From NCBI GenBank assembly GCA_002309615.1, contig DBXT01000037.1, forward strand, positions 62,001-126,000: 64,000 bases of DNA, read 5' to 3'. The first letter of the stretch is position 1. Every line of letters starts with the position of its first letter. Positions 17,957-27,539 of this stretch are shown one piece after another. Under the pieces are notes generated by a model. It worked only from the letters and a program-made list of their open reading frames with translations. It was not told where the DNA came from and did not search any database. This DNA comes from Bacteroidales bacterium UBA1205. Its GTDB lineage: Bacteria; Bacteroidota; Bacteroidia; Bacteroidales; WCHB1-69. The position numbers were made by a program, and so were the translations under genes.

Positions 17957-19087
17957 ATGAAACTAAAATCGACACTCCTGCTGCTCGTTTGTATTGTATG
18001 CCTATGCGGATGCAACAAAAAAGATTTATCCGATGAAGCCTATATCACCTTTGCAAAGCAATTGGAACAAGCTGTTATCACCGGTAATATCAACGAAATA
18101 ACGGATACTTTTGATGCGGAAGCATTTTTCAATATCATCACCTCTGGAATGGAACTTAGTGAAGAACAGTTAAATACAGCAAGAGCATACATCCAAAACA
18201 ATTGGAATCCTGCACAATTAAAAATAGATAATGTACACTCCGGCGCCGACTTTCGTTTTATAAAATTTTATCGTACCGCTCAAGGAGAACCTCGTGCCAT
18301 ATTCCGCACCTATTTTAACGGAAGTATTGCCATAGAAGATTTTGAGCTTTATCACCAAAAAAACATCATAAAGGTAAAAGATGCCTTTGCCGTGATATCA
18401 GGTATAAAATGGAGTGACGACTTCCGCCAGCAAATATACAATCTGTTAGGAATTGTCAATGAGGAAGTTGACCATGTAAATAAATTAATAATGGTCAACC
18501 ATGCCATTAACAATGAACAATGGGCACAAGCCGATAGTATGTTGTTTTATCTGCTACCCTCCATGCAAAACTATGCCTATGCCCGCATTATGGAATTGAA
18601 TTTGGCATGCATACAATATGAATACGACCAAGTGCACACCATGGCAAACTCATTCCTGAAAGATTTTCCGCAATACGAAAGCACCGCTACCTTTTATTTA
18701 ATGCAAAGTGCTCTTCGCAACGGGTTGGTGGATGAAACAAACAAACACATAGAAACGCTCATACGTCTATTAGGTGATGACCCCATCTATTATGTATATT
18801 CCGCATGGAGTTATCAAAACGCTGAGGCTTATGACTATGCACTACAATCTTTGGATAGTGCCATCAACTATTTGCCCGGCATGTTTGACTTGTATTTGGA
18901 TAAAATGGATATCTATTATACCCTCCGTCAATATGATGAACTCACAGACATATTATATACTTTAGACGAAAGATTTTATGCCGGACAAGAAGATGTTTCT
19001 TACTTTAGCAAACGCTACCCTTTAGCCGGAAAAAACGAAAAATTCGCTCAATGGATACAAAATAGACAACAAACAGCCAAGATATAA
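17957..19087 (+). CDS. Hypothetical lipoprotein with TPR-like repeats
   Basis: A 376-residue protein with a lipoprotein signal and lipobox LCGC (Cys19). Residues about 30-160 resemble a small alpha/beta sensor-like domain with no clear match. Residues about 170-360 are helical with TPR-like spacing (EQWAQADSMLFYLLP, AEAYDYALQSLDSAINYLP). It starts 10 bp after alaS and ends 5 bp before the PASTA gene, so the three are probably co-transcribed. It should sit on the periplasmic face of a membrane. No specific function is recognised. Confidence 0.8.
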   Translation: MKLKSTLLLLVCIVCLCGCNKKDLSDEAYITFAKQLEQAVITGNINEITDTFDAEAFFNIITSGMELSEEQLNTARAYIQNNWNPAQLKIDNVHSGADFRFIKFYRTAQGEPRAIFRTYFNGSIAIEDFELYHQKNIIKVKDAFAVISGIKWSDDFRQQIYNLLGIVNEEVDHVNKLIMVNHAINNEQWAQADSMLFYLLPSMQNYAYARIMELNLACIQYEYDQVHTMANSFLKDFPQYESTATFYLMQSALRNGLVDETNKHIETLIRLLGDDPIYYVYSAWSYQNAEAYDYALQSLDSAINYLPGMFDLYLDKMDIYYTLRQYDELTDILYTLDERFYAGQEDVSYFSKRYPLAGKNEKFAQWIQNRQQTAKI

Positions 19088-19092
19088 ACATT

Positions 19093-19674
19093 ATGAATTT
19101 ACGACAATTTTACAACAAACATCCCTATATAAGCACTTTGGTGATAATGGCACTTATAAGTGTGGCGATATTGATATTGGCTTCTTTTTTCACTAAAGCA
19201 ATATCTATGCACGGACAAGAATACAAAACTCCGAATTTTATAGGAAAATCTTTGAGTGAATTGGAAGATTTTGAAAAACACGATAATAAACATCATTTTC
19301 GGTTGGAGATTATCGACTCCATGTTTTTGCCCAATCAAACACCCGGCACCATACTCAATCAAGACCCTCTTCCTGATAGCAAAATAAAGAAAAACAGAAA
19401 GATATACCTTACCACAGTAGCCTATACGGCTCCTAAGGTAGAAATGCCCAATCTGTTGGATTTATCCCTCCGCCAAGCAGAAAACATGTTGCAAAGCAAC
19501 AATTTAAAGCTCGGACAGGTAATATATAAAGAGAGCAAATTTAACAATGCCGTGCTGGAACAACGCTACAAAGGTCGTATTATCAGTGCCGGCACCACCA
19601 TCCCGTATGCTTCCTCCATCACCCTTGTAGTAGGAAAAGACCCCAACACCATCACCAGCGACACTGAAGAATAA
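19093..19674 (+). CDS. Membrane-anchored PASTA domain protein
   Basis: A 193-residue protein with one N-terminal transmembrane helix (about residues 14-37) and two PASTA domains. The first covers about residues 42-108 (TPNFIGKSLSELEDF ... GTILNQDPLPDSKIKKNRKIYLTT). The second covers about 112-180 (MPNLLDLSLRQAENML ... GTTIPYASSITLVVG). PASTA domains are known to bind peptidoglycan or beta-lactams in kinases and PBPs. There is no kinase or transpeptidase domain here, so a cell-wall-binding or scaffolding role is inferred. It lies 6 bp upstream of trmB and 5 bp after the lipoprotein gene. Confidence 0.85.
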   Translation: MNLRQFYNKHPYISTLVIMALISVAILILASFFTKAISMHGQEYKTPNFIGKSLSELEDFEKHDNKHHFRLEIIDSMFLPNQTPGTILNQDPLPDSKIKKNRKIYLTTVAYTAPKVEMPNLLDLSLRQAENMLQSNNLKLGQVIYKESKFNNAVLEQRYKGRIISAGTTIPYASSITLVVGKDPNTITSDTEE

Positions 19675-19680
19675 ACATAT

Positions 19681-20343
19681 ATGGGAAAAAACAAACTGAC
19701 CAAATTCGCTGAGACCTATACTTTTCCCAATTTTGTGCAACCCACAAGAGAGGAGGTTATATCTCAAGGTTTTAGTTTAAAAGGCAATTGGCATACTTTT
19801 TTTAAAAACGACCATCCCATCGTGCTTGAACTCGGTTGCGGAAGAGGCGAATATACCACAGGTATGGCAAAAATGTTTCCGAACAAAAATTTTATCGGCA
19901 TAGATCGTAAAGGTGCCCGCATGTGGAAAGGCGGAAAAGCGGCCATAGAGGAAAATATGAACAACGTGGCTTTTTTGCGTGCTCAAATCGACATGCTTAA
20001 TTATTATTTTGATACCGATGAAATTGCGGAAATATGGATAACCTTTCCTGATCCCCAACCCAAAAAGGTGAACAAAAGAATGACATGCCGGAAATATTTG
20101 AATTTATATAGCAGTTTTTTAAAAGCAGAAGGCACTGTCAATCTAAAAACCGACAGCCAAATGCTTTACGACTTCACCATGGAAACCCTGCAAAGTTTAC
20201 AATACAACATCCGACAAAATGTCACTGACATATATGCATTACCTTCCGTTCCGGAAATACTGAACATACAAACCTACTATGAAAAAATGTGGCTGGAACA
20301 AGGATACCGCATTCAATATATACAATTTATGCTACACGGTTAA
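19681..20343 (+). CDS. trmB: tRNA (guanine(46)-N7)-methyltransferase
   Basis: A 220-residue SAM-dependent enzyme that makes m7G46 in tRNA variable loops. The SAM-binding motif LELGCGRGEYT is at about residues 49-59, GIDRKGARMW follows, and the TrmB signature ITFPDPQPKK is present. The length is usual for the family. Its stop codon overlaps the stop of convergent yqgE in the palindrome TTAA. Confidence 0.94.
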   Translation: MGKNKLTKFAETYTFPNFVQPTREEVISQGFSLKGNWHTFFKNDHPIVLELGCGRGEYTTGMAKMFPNKNFIGIDRKGARMWKGGKAAIEENMNNVAFLRAQIDMLNYYFDTDEIAEIWITFPDPQPKKVNKRMTCRKYLNLYSSFLKAEGTVNLKTDSQMLYDFTMETLQSLQYNIRQNVTDIYALPSVPEILNIQTYYEKMWLEQGYRIQYIQFMLHG

Positions 20344-20936
20344 TTATCTTGCGGATCTTCGGGTAACAAATTACGGCAATCGTCAGAAAGTGAAATATCC
20401 GTTGCCAACTTATCCCATAACAATTCCGGTTCAACCTTGAATATCAAATCCGCCTGACCGGCTATTACTGTCCAATATCCTTCTTTGAGTTCTTGTTGCA
20501 ATTGCTTGCGTGACCATACGCACAAACCTATATACAAATAAGCATTCTCTACATCCAAAGTACAATCATGAATCTGCCGGAACAACTCTAAATTGCCTAT
20601 GCTAAAATACACATCCTTATTTAATTGCATGGAATCGCCCACATCTTCAGAATGTCGGTATAATACATTTATTATATTATCTCCCAATGGCCCTCCTGCG
20701 AACAAGGCAGAAGGCAACACCCATAATCTGTCTTCCACTTTTATTTCTGCCCTTCCTTGTATTCTTCTATTAAGCATTACCCCTATGTATGCTTCTTCGG
20801 TACATTGGGTGATAACCACCACCGACTTGTTGAAATACAAATCTGGAACAAAAGGCATAGCAAGCAACATATCTCCTTCTTTAAATTCGGGCACGCGGAA
20901 GTTCTCCTTGGAATTCAAATATTGATATATGCTCAT
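20340..20936 (-). CDS. yqgE: YqgE/AlgH family protein
   Basis: A 198-residue protein of the DUF179 family. It has the characteristic GDMLLAMPFVPDLYFNKSVV near residue 21 (compare LLIAxPxMxDPxFxxSVV), GVMLNRRI, and the FAGGPLG motif. The structure of relatives is known but the biochemical role is not. The gene is transcribed alone toward trmB; no TAnnTTTG promoter was found directly upstream. Confidence 0.9.
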   Translation of the reverse strand: MSIYQYLNSKENFRVPEFKEGDMLLAMPFVPDLYFNKSVVVITQCTEEAYIGVMLNRRIQGRAEIKVEDRLWVLPSALFAGGPLGDNIINVLYRHSEDVGDSMQLNKDVYFSIGNLELFRQIHDCTLDVENAYLYIGLCVWSRKQLQQELKEGYWTVIAGQADLIFKVEPELLWDKLATDISLSDDCRNLLPEDPQDN

Positions 20937-21070
20937 TTTTCAATGTTTTTGTGAATTTTATAGGGATTTTTATACCCGTTTTATTAATTGATACAACAAG
21001 AATTATGCCATGCAGTGAATTTACAACACATTTTAAAACACCAACAATCAATCAATTAGCGTTTTTTCAA

Positions 21071-21078
21071 TATATTTG
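21071..21078 (+). promoter_or_regulatory. Second possible -7 element upstream of rpoN
   Basis: TATATTTG matches TAnnTTTG but lies 141 bp before the rpoN ATG, with a better-placed copy at 21111-21118. It may be an upstream start site or a chance match. Confidence 0.35.
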
Positions 21079-21110
21079 CCCCGTTTTTTTGCTATTACAT
21101 TATTTTTTGC

Positions 21111-21118
21111 TATCTTTG
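21111..21118 (+). promoter_or_regulatory. -7 promoter element for rpoN-tadA
   Basis: TATCTTTG preceded by a T-run and TGC, 101 bp upstream of the rpoN ATG. Confidence 0.6.
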
Positions 21119-21218
21119 TCTTTGTAAAAATATTGATATTTTTGACATATCAATCTATTTACATAAGTAAAGAATAAGTTTTCAACTACAGTAGAATATT
21201 CATTAAAACAATAATATT

Positions 21219-22730
21219 ATGCAGGAAATAAGTCAACGACAAGAACAAATAATGATTCAACGACTCAGTCCGCGACAAATTCTATTGATGAAATTGCTTC
21301 AAATACCCACCATTATGATGGAACAACGCATCAATGAAGAATTGGAGTCTAACCCTGCCCTTGAAATTGACGACAAGAACGATACCAAGGAAGATAAATC
21401 AGAAGATAATACCAATGACATCCTCAATGAAAAAATGGATGACAACCCCGCAAACGAAGAAAATGAAAACGGCAATGACATGGAGGATTGGGAGGAATAT
21501 CTTCGTGACGATTATGATGATTATATTCCTGCTGCTAACAATCAAAATGCAGACGAACAAAATGAAAAAATAAATTACAAGGAGTCTTCTTATGTTTCGG
21601 GAGACAGTTATCAAGAGGACTTGATAGCCCAGTTAAATATGATGCCCTTGCAAGAAGAAGATAAAAAAATAGCCACCTTCATTGTAGGATGCATTGACGC
21701 GGGGGGCTATATTTCCCGCTCAAGTGAAGATTTGGTTAACGACATATTGTTCAGCATGAACATCAGCACTACAGCCGAGCACATAGAACATATTATTACT
21801 ACCGTTATTCAACGCTTGGAACCCATAGGCACAGGAGCACGCAATCTGCAAGAATGCCTATTGCTGCAATTACAACACATACAGCCGCCCACCCCTGAAA
21901 GCTCATTAGCACAACGCATTATAAGCAAATATTTTAACGATTTCACAAAAAAACATTTTAACAAGATAAAATCTGCATTAAAATGCGATGACGAGGAATT
22001 TGAACGTACCATCAACTATATTACCACCTCGCTCAATCCCAAGCCGGGAGAAAGTTCCGCTTATGCCGATGAGGTTTCTATGGTTACTCCTGATTTTATT
22101 GTCACCATAGATGAACGCAAGCACAAATTGGAACTCACCATGCCTAAATCGGACTTGCCGGAATTAAAAGTAAGCCATCGCTACCAACAAATGTATGATG
22201 AAATAAAAAGCAAAAATTCCATGTCGGAAACAGACCGCCGCGCCGCCATGGATTTTGTCAAACAAAAGCTCAACGCTGCTCAATGGTTTATAGATGCTCT
22301 TTCTCAACGTGAACAAACCTTATACCGCACCATGTCGGCTATTATGAACAAGCAAGAGGAATATTTTTTCACCGGTGACGAGATGAAGATAAAACCTATG
22401 ATATTAAAAGATATAGCATCGATAGTAGAAGCGGATATATCCACCATATCGCGGGTGGTAAAACAAAAATACGTTCTTACCCCCTATGGTATCATTCCGC
22501 TCAAATTCTTTTTCTCCGAATCGCTTACCACCACTACGGGCGAAGAAGTATCGTCACACGAAATACGCTCTATCATCACTGAAGCCATCAATAACGAAGA
22601 TAAAAGCAATCCGCTCAATGATCAGGATTTGTGTGCCATGCTGAACCAAAAAGGCTACAAAGTGGCACGCCGTACTGTTGCCAAATATAGAGAACAATTG
22701 GGCTATCCCGTAGCCAGAATGCGCAAATAA
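21219..22730 (+). CDS. rpoN: RNA polymerase sigma-54 factor
   Basis: A 503-residue sigma-54. Region I at the N-terminus is Gln/Leu-rich (RQILLMKLLQIP, then ELESNPALE). An acidic region II spans about residues 50-115. The core-binding domain follows. The C-terminal RpoN box ARRTVAKYREQLGYP, which contacts the -24 promoter element, is intact just before the end. It directs transcription only with AAA+ activator proteins, none of which is in this window. The tadA gene starts 2 bp after its stop. Confidence 0.95.
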   Translation: MQEISQRQEQIMIQRLSPRQILLMKLLQIPTIMMEQRINEELESNPALEIDDKNDTKEDKSEDNTNDILNEKMDDNPANEENENGNDMEDWEEYLRDDYDDYIPAANNQNADEQNEKINYKESSYVSGDSYQEDLIAQLNMMPLQEEDKKIATFIVGCIDAGGYISRSSEDLVNDILFSMNISTTAEHIEHIITTVIQRLEPIGTGARNLQECLLLQLQHIQPPTPESSLAQRIISKYFNDFTKKHFNKIKSALKCDDEEFERTINYITTSLNPKPGESSAYADEVSMVTPDFIVTIDERKHKLELTMPKSDLPELKVSHRYQQMYDEIKSKNSMSETDRRAAMDFVKQKLNAAQWFIDALSQREQTLYRTMSAIMNKQEEYFFTGDEMKIKPMILKDIASIVEADISTISRVVKQKYVLTPYGIIPLKFFFSESLTTTTGEEVSSHEIRSIITEAINNEDKSNPLNDQDLCAMLNQKGYKVARRTVAKYREQLGYPVARMRK

Positions 22731-22731
22731 C

Positions 22732-23166
22732 ATGTTTGACGACCAATATTTTATGCGTATGGCTATCAATGAGGCACTCATAGCCATGGAACAAGGTGAA
22801 ATTCCCATAGGATGCGTTATCACCTGCAACAATATCATTATTGCTAAAGCACACAATTTAACCCAAACACTCAACGACACCACCTCTCATGCAGAAATGC
22901 AAGCATTCACAGCCGCAAGCAATTATCTGGGAGCCAAATATTTACATGATTGCACATTGTATGTAACCTTAGAGCCTTGCAATATGTGTGCTGCCGCTGC
23001 CGCATGGACACAAATATCCCGCATAGTATATGGTGCTGCAGATACTCAACACAAACAGATAGACAAAAAATTATTGCTACACCCGAAAACAGAATATATC
23101 GGCGGTGTTTTAGCAGAAGAATGCAAGAATTTGTTGACGCAATTTTTTGCCGATAAGCGAAAATAA
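22732..23166 (+). CDS. tadA: tRNA adenosine(34) deaminase / nucleoside deaminase
   Basis: A 144-residue zinc deaminase. The HAE motif is at His53-Glu55 (HAEMQA), and PCNMC gives Cys83 and Cys86, completing the zinc site. The N-terminal EIPIGCVI and the length fit TadA, which converts A34 to inosine in tRNA-Arg. A guanine or cytosine deaminase of the same superfamily is possible but less likely. It starts 2 bp after rpoN. Confidence 0.85.
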   Translation: MFDDQYFMRMAINEALIAMEQGEIPIGCVITCNNIIIAKAHNLTQTLNDTTSHAEMQAFTAASNYLGAKYLHDCTLYVTLEPCNMCAAAAAWTQISRIVYGAADTQHKQIDKKLLLHPKTEYIGGVLAEECKNLLTQFFADKRK

Positions 23167-23277
23167 GGATAGATTAGCTTATCTACTATCAGAATACACA
23201 GACAACGCACTTTCAAAAAAAAATGAAGAAAAAGAATATTTCGCTAAGGCACAAAATACTTTCGGCAAGTGTTTTTT

Positions 23278-24183
23278 TTAATCGTCCAAAAAAGTAAAAC
23301 TAAAATTACCACTCATAATATCTGCGTTTTCTAAGCCATAGTGCTGTGCCAGATTGCTATTTCGATAACCTATTTCCAAATAGCCGCTCACACCGAAAAC
23401 AAAAAATATGTTACTATTGGTTTGACCTATTCTTGACACCATTTTTTGGTAGCCTTTGCTTATTTGCGATATCACCACTTCATCGCTATTGGCAAAGCTG
23501 AATTTGAATTTCCGCCTGCCTTGAGCTATTTTTTCAAAATATGACTTGTGCAAATTGGTAATTACATTGCCATAGGTATCTATATGTTTAACTTGTGCTA
23601 TTATGGTATTGTTGTCGGGTGTTGCAATGGCCTGGGTGTTAAGTACTGTTTGCACAAACGACATTTCATAGGGTTTGCCTATATCTTGCAATTTTACTCC
23701 GTCACATGCCAATCGGGCTGCTGCGGACGCATAATAATCCAAGGCGGAGAAAGCACCATGTCTCAATGATTTGTCATACGCGTTTTCCAAAAGAACTATT
23801 TCTTCTATGTCATCATCTTGTACCAACAACCTTATCAAACCATTATTTTGACACATAAAATATTGATTATATATTCTAAAGGCCACATAATCTGTGAAAT
23901 AGAAATCTTTTTCTGCACCCTTGGAACGCAACCAACGATTGTACTGCACATTTTGATTCTCTGAAATATGCTCCACTCCCACTATATGAATAGTGTTATC
24001 CGGAAAGAAAGGAATACTTTGCCTTACTTGAAAGGCCGCCATGGATAAATTAAAAGGGACTATTTGATGAGTGATATCCACTATATTCACCTGCGGATTC
24101 GATTGCCATATCATAGCTTTAAATATAGCAACGTAAGCATCTTTGATGCCCCAATCAGTAGTAAGTGTAACTATTCTACTCAT
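23278..24183 (-). CDS. SAM hydroxide adenosyltransferase (DUF62)
   Basis: A 301-residue protein of the S-adenosyl-L-methionine hydroxide adenosyltransferase family, related to fluorinase and chlorinase. It starts SRIVTLTTDWGIKDAYVAIFK, matching the family opening TTDFGxxDxYVG. NIVDITHQIVPFNLSMAAF and the C-terminal SKGYQKM with NSN...VFGVSGYLEIG match conserved segments. Characterised relatives hydrolyse SAM to adenosine and methionine; this function is inferred here. It has its own -7 element and no operon partner. Confidence 0.88.
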   Translation of the reverse strand: MSRIVTLTTDWGIKDAYVAIFKAMIWQSNPQVNIVDITHQIVPFNLSMAAFQVRQSIPFFPDNTIHIVGVEHISENQNVQYNRWLRSKGAEKDFYFTDYVAFRIYNQYFMCQNNGLIRLLVQDDDIEEIVLLENAYDKSLRHGAFSALDYYASAAARLACDGVKLQDIGKPYEMSFVQTVLNTQAIATPDNNTIIAQVKHIDTYGNVITNLHKSYFEKIAQGRRKFKFSFANSDEVVISQISKGYQKMVSRIGQTNSNIFFVFGVSGYLEIGYRNSNLAQHYGLENADIMSGNFSFTFLDD

Positions 24184-24203
24184 AAGTATGATTATTCAAA
24201 TCG

Positions 24204-24211
24204 CAAATATA
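24204..24211 (-). promoter_or_regulatory. -7 promoter element for the DUF62 gene
   Basis: TATATTTG on the minus strand in the context A-run, TGT, TAnnTTTG, C; 20 bp upstream of the ATG at 24183, which implies a very short leader. Confidence 0.65.
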
Positions 24212-24241
24212 ACATTTTTTAACCTATCAACAAAAAGTATA

Positions 24242-25696
24242 TTAAAAAAACAAGGTTGTGGTAAACAATACTCTGAAATCTCCTACGGCATGTAACACCG
24301 CATCGGGGTATTCTTTACTTGGTTTTGCCTGCACCACTCCCAAACTATTACGCACATTACCATACGCTGCCACTGTATATTCCGGCTCCAATGCAAATTG
24401 TATATGATTGGCAGTATATTTCATGCGAGCACATATACGATACAAATATTTTACATTATAATCTTTCATATAATAGGAAGCCGCATTGTTCCAATCTTGG
24501 ATATTTTTCCATGCGCCGAAATTTTGACTATAGCCGAGAAATACAGCTGCCTCCCAAGATTTTATATTCACATACCAATCCAACCATGCACTCACATTAT
24601 TTATACCCGCATACGAATAATCCTCCGCATGTGACAGGGCTTGTGCATTATAATATTTGACGGCATAACCGCCCATGGACAAGAAATCGTTCAATCCTTG
24701 AGCATACATAACCTTAATTTTAACTCCTGTTTTTATCTTCTTGATATATTCCGCACTATAATGCATAAACGCGATGGCAGCCCAACTATGCACACCTTTA
24801 CGGGTGTATACATTGTCGCCGGTAAGAATACGCGGTATCAAATATTTATAGTCTGCACCGATACCCAGCAAAATAGACTGCTTACGCACAGAATCCCGGG
24901 CATAAGAATGATCCCAATAATATTGGGTACCCGCCTCGGGTATGGCCGAATTTCTCAAATATTCCGAACTTACACCTCCGAATCCTATGCTGGCATAATC
25001 TCGCTGAGAACTGATATAAAACAACAGGTTGTTATCTTTTATTTGCTGACGCACTCTAATTTGAGGAGAGCGGGCGAAAGCTTGAAAAGGGGCTCCCGCA
25101 CTTCCACTGACAGTATAAGGAAAACAATTTTGGGTAAACAAAGGATGCCATGTTTGTCCCATCAACAATTGGGTGTTTTTCCACTGAATATCTATGATAG
25201 CATGTCGCAAACAAAAACCATTGGCATCGCTATTGGAAACACCTACGAACCACCCCTCTATCATACCCGAAATATTGGCACCCAATGCCTTGGGGGCATG
25301 AATACGGGCGGTTAATCGGGTGTTCATAGCCAACAAATTCCACGAAGGGCGGGCATTGATATCCTTGCCGTTTTTATCGTACACGGCATTGAGCGGATAC
25401 AAGGCTATGATTCCTTCCCTTGCCACCGCCGACTGACGTGTATCAAAAATGAAATCTTGACTGATATATCCTCCCCATTTAACTTTCCACGCAGACTCTT
25501 CATTTTTACGACTATAATCATCCGAAGTGGTAATGTGTTTAAATTCTTTTACGGTATCGAAGGAAGCCAAAGTAAAAAAGTTTCGCCATGCCTCTCTGCG
25601 TTGCTCTTTCGTGCGATGTCCGTCACCGACGGCAGCTTGAGCACACATACTCCACATTAACAAGCAAACAAACCCTATACTAAAACCTTTTGCCAT
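24242..25696 (-). CDS. Putative porin-like outer-membrane protein
   Basis: A 484-residue protein with a signal peptide ending in CAQAA. After an N-terminal charged segment, WKVKWGGYISQDFIFDTRQS opens a series of alternating hydrophobic and aromatic strands (VSGSAGAPFQAFARSPQIRVRQQI, YSAEYIKKIKTGVKIKVMYAQG) ending in LFTTTLFF with a terminal Phe. This pattern and the final aromatic residue are typical of porins inserted by Bam. It resembles DcaP-like and other uncharacterised Bacteroidota porin families; substrate unknown. It is 15 bp downstream of the M16 peptidase gene, probably in one operon. Confidence 0.7.
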   Translation of the reverse strand: MAKGFSIGFVCLLMWSMCAQAAVGDGHRTKEQRREAWRNFFTLASFDTVKEFKHITTSDDYSRKNEESAWKVKWGGYISQDFIFDTRQSAVAREGIIALYPLNAVYDKNGKDINARPSWNLLAMNTRLTARIHAPKALGANISGMIEGWFVGVSNSDANGFCLRHAIIDIQWKNTQLLMGQTWHPLFTQNCFPYTVSGSAGAPFQAFARSPQIRVRQQIKDNNLLFYISSQRDYASIGFGGVSSEYLRNSAIPEAGTQYYWDHSYARDSVRKQSILLGIGADYKYLIPRILTGDNVYTRKGVHSWAAIAFMHYSAEYIKKIKTGVKIKVMYAQGLNDFLSMGGYAVKYYNAQALSHAEDYSYAGINNVSAWLDWYVNIKSWEAAVFLGYSQNFGAWKNIQDWNNAASYYMKDYNVKYLYRICARMKYTANHIQFALEPEYTVAAYGNVRNSLGVVQAKPSKEYPDAVLHAVGDFRVLFTTTLFF

Positions 25697-25711
25697 GCTA
25701 TTTTTCCTATT

Positions 25712-26935
25712 CTATTTTCCCATTATCAAATATGTAAAATTATCAATATCCAACATGGTGTTGGCCATGTCTTGCAATTCTTCGGCCGTGATGGACTGTA
25801 TGGTTTTTACCATATCCTCCACCGTATCCACTTCATGGAACAACAAATGATTTTTCCCTATAGAAAGCATCTCGTTAAGATTGGAATCATACGTAATACA
25901 CATTTGACCTATCATTTGCAAATGCGATCTTCTCAATTGTAAAGTACCCAGTTTTACTTCTTGAATTTTGCGTATTTCTTTTTGAGTAAGCTCTATACAC
26001 TTCTCTTGATTCTTATGGTCACAACCGATGTAAATATTGAACAAACCCGCATCGCTCAATGCCGTGTAGTTGGCCTCTATATTGTAAACATAACCTTTTT
26101 TTTCTCGTATCAGCATATTCAAACGAGAGTTAAGCCCCTGCCCGCCCAATATATTACTCAACAATGCGGCTACCTGGCATTGCCGGTCATTATATGCCGG
26201 CAAAGCACATCCCATTACTATATGAGATTGGTTGCTATGCAATTTGATAGTCTTGTTAACGGGATGATATCCTGTAAACACTTGGCGTTGGAATGTTCTA
26301 TGTTGTTCCGGTAAATCACCCAAATATTTATTCAATATTTTTTTCAATTCCGCCAATGTCACATTGCCCACCACCGCTACCACCATTTGATCGGTAGTAT
26401 AAGTACGATTGATAAATTGCAAAATACCCTTGCGATTAATTTTTTTTAGCGAAGCTATGCTTCCTAAAATATTGGTTCCCAAACTATGTCCGTCAAAAAC
26501 AAGATCTTCAAACTCGTCAAATATCCATTCTGAAGGAGTATCTTTACATAATTTGATTTCTTCTTTTACCACCTCTTTTTCCTTTTCCAACTCTTTTTGA
26601 CAAAATGTGGAATTGAACACTATATCCGCTAACAAATCCACTGCTCGTTGCAAATACGCATTAAGCACTGATGCATAAAAAAATGTTTCCTCTTTGGTGG
26701 TATAGGCATTCAATTCTCCACCCACATTTTCCAAATAAGAAAGCACCTGATATGTGTTTCGCTTGGTGGTACCTTTAAAAATAGCATGTTCTATAAAATG
26801 AGCTATACCGCTTTCCCCTTGCAATTCGTCACGAGTTCCGGTGTTGACCACTATGCCGACATGCGAAATAGAAGTATCCACCTGCTTGTGTATCACTCTT
26901 ATGCCGTTACTTAGTTGAAAATAGTTATATGCCAA
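25712..26935 (-). CDS. M16 family zinc peptidase
   Basis: A 407-residue inverzincin-type peptidase. The inverted zinc motif HxxEH is His46-Phe-Ile-Glu49-His50 in SGIAHFIEHAIFKGT, and the distal zinc glutamate lies in the EKEKEVVKEEI segment about 70 residues later. The second half (HSNQSHIVMGCALPAYND) is the non-catalytic M16_C domain. It lacks a signal peptide, so it is probably cytoplasmic or a mitochondrial-processing-peptidase-like processing enzyme; substrates are unknown. It lies between the ProX-like gene (28 bp) and the porin-like gene (15 bp). Confidence 0.92.
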   Translation of the reverse strand: MAYNYFQLSNGIRVIHKQVDTSISHVGIVVNTGTRDELQGESGIAHFIEHAIFKGTTKRNTYQVLSYLENVGGELNAYTTKEETFFYASVLNAYLQRAVDLLADIVFNSTFCQKELEKEKEVVKEEIKLCKDTPSEWIFDEFEDLVFDGHSLGTNILGSIASLKKINRKGILQFINRTYTTDQMVVAVVGNVTLAELKKILNKYLGDLPEQHRTFQRQVFTGYHPVNKTIKLHSNQSHIVMGCALPAYNDRQCQVAALLSNILGGQGLNSRLNMLIREKKGYVYNIEANYTALSDAGLFNIYIGCDHKNQEKCIELTQKEIRKIQEVKLGTLQLRRSHLQMIGQMCITYDSNLNEMLSIGKNHLLFHEVDTVEDMVKTIQSITAEELQDMANTMLDIDNFTYLIMGK

Positions 26936-26963
26936 TATAATAATCTTTTAAACTTTATAACAA

Positions 26964-27455
26964 TCAATACAAATCTATCCACTGATACACATTCCCTGTG
27001 TATTGTAAAAATTTGATTAAATCTTCTCTTTTAATTATCAACGAGGCCGTATTGATACACGGATGAAAACTCAAACGTTCTGAATGTTGTAAATTACTAT
27101 CTATAAACACTATCACGTGATGAGTGGCGTCATTGATAAGTCCGAAAGGTGTTACCGAACCGGGTTGTACCCCTAAATACCTGTTCATGCGTTCCGCAGA
27201 GGCAAAACTCAGTTTGCCTTGCTTTAATATTTTTTCTATACTATGAATATCCATATTTTGATTACAATCCAATAGCACCAAATAATGTTGATTGCCTTTA
27301 TGATTGCGAAAAAACAAATTTTTGCAATGAGTGGCATCATGCCCTGCCCAATATTGTTTAGCTATTTCTATAGTAGGTGCGGGCGGATGCTCTATGTATT
27401 CGTATGCAATATCCAATTGGGATAATAATTGGTATAATCGTTTATCTCCGTTCAT
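26964..27455 (-). CDS. Prolyl-tRNA editing protein, ProX/YbaK family
   Basis: A 163-residue stand-alone aminoacyl-tRNA deacylase of the YbaK/ProX superfamily. Family features include YIEHPPAPTIEIA near residue 20, CKNLFFRNHKG, and GVQPGSVTPFGLIND with the GxxPGxVxPFGL signature. Members clear Ala or Cys from tRNA-Pro; the exact specificity is not evident. It is the first gene of a probable three-gene operon with the M16 peptidase and the porin-like protein. Confidence 0.88.
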   Translation of the reverse strand: MNGDKRLYQLLSQLDIAYEYIEHPPAPTIEIAKQYWAGHDATHCKNLFFRNHKGNQHYLVLLDCNQNMDIHSIEKILKQGKLSFASAERMNRYLGVQPGSVTPFGLINDATHHVIVFIDSNLQHSERLSFHPCINTASLIIKREDLIKFLQYTGNVYQWIDLY

Positions 27456-27471
27456 ATAAACACCTTTTCTG

Positions 27472-27479
27472 CAAAGGTA
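27472..27479 (-). promoter_or_regulatory. -7 promoter element for the ProX-M16-porin operon
   Basis: TACCTTTG on the minus strand in the context A-run, TGT, TAnnTTTG, CA; 16 bp upstream of the ATG at 27455. Confidence 0.65.
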
Positions 27480-27539
27480 ACATTTTTCCCTTTACCAAAT
27501 GCTATTCATAGAGAGATATGTATGAAAAGTTGTCCTATA

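Noticed and set aside
24641..25315. 224-codon plus-strand ORF
   Set aside because: Antisense to the porin-like gene, with no signal peptide or domain; explained by codon bias of the opposite strand.
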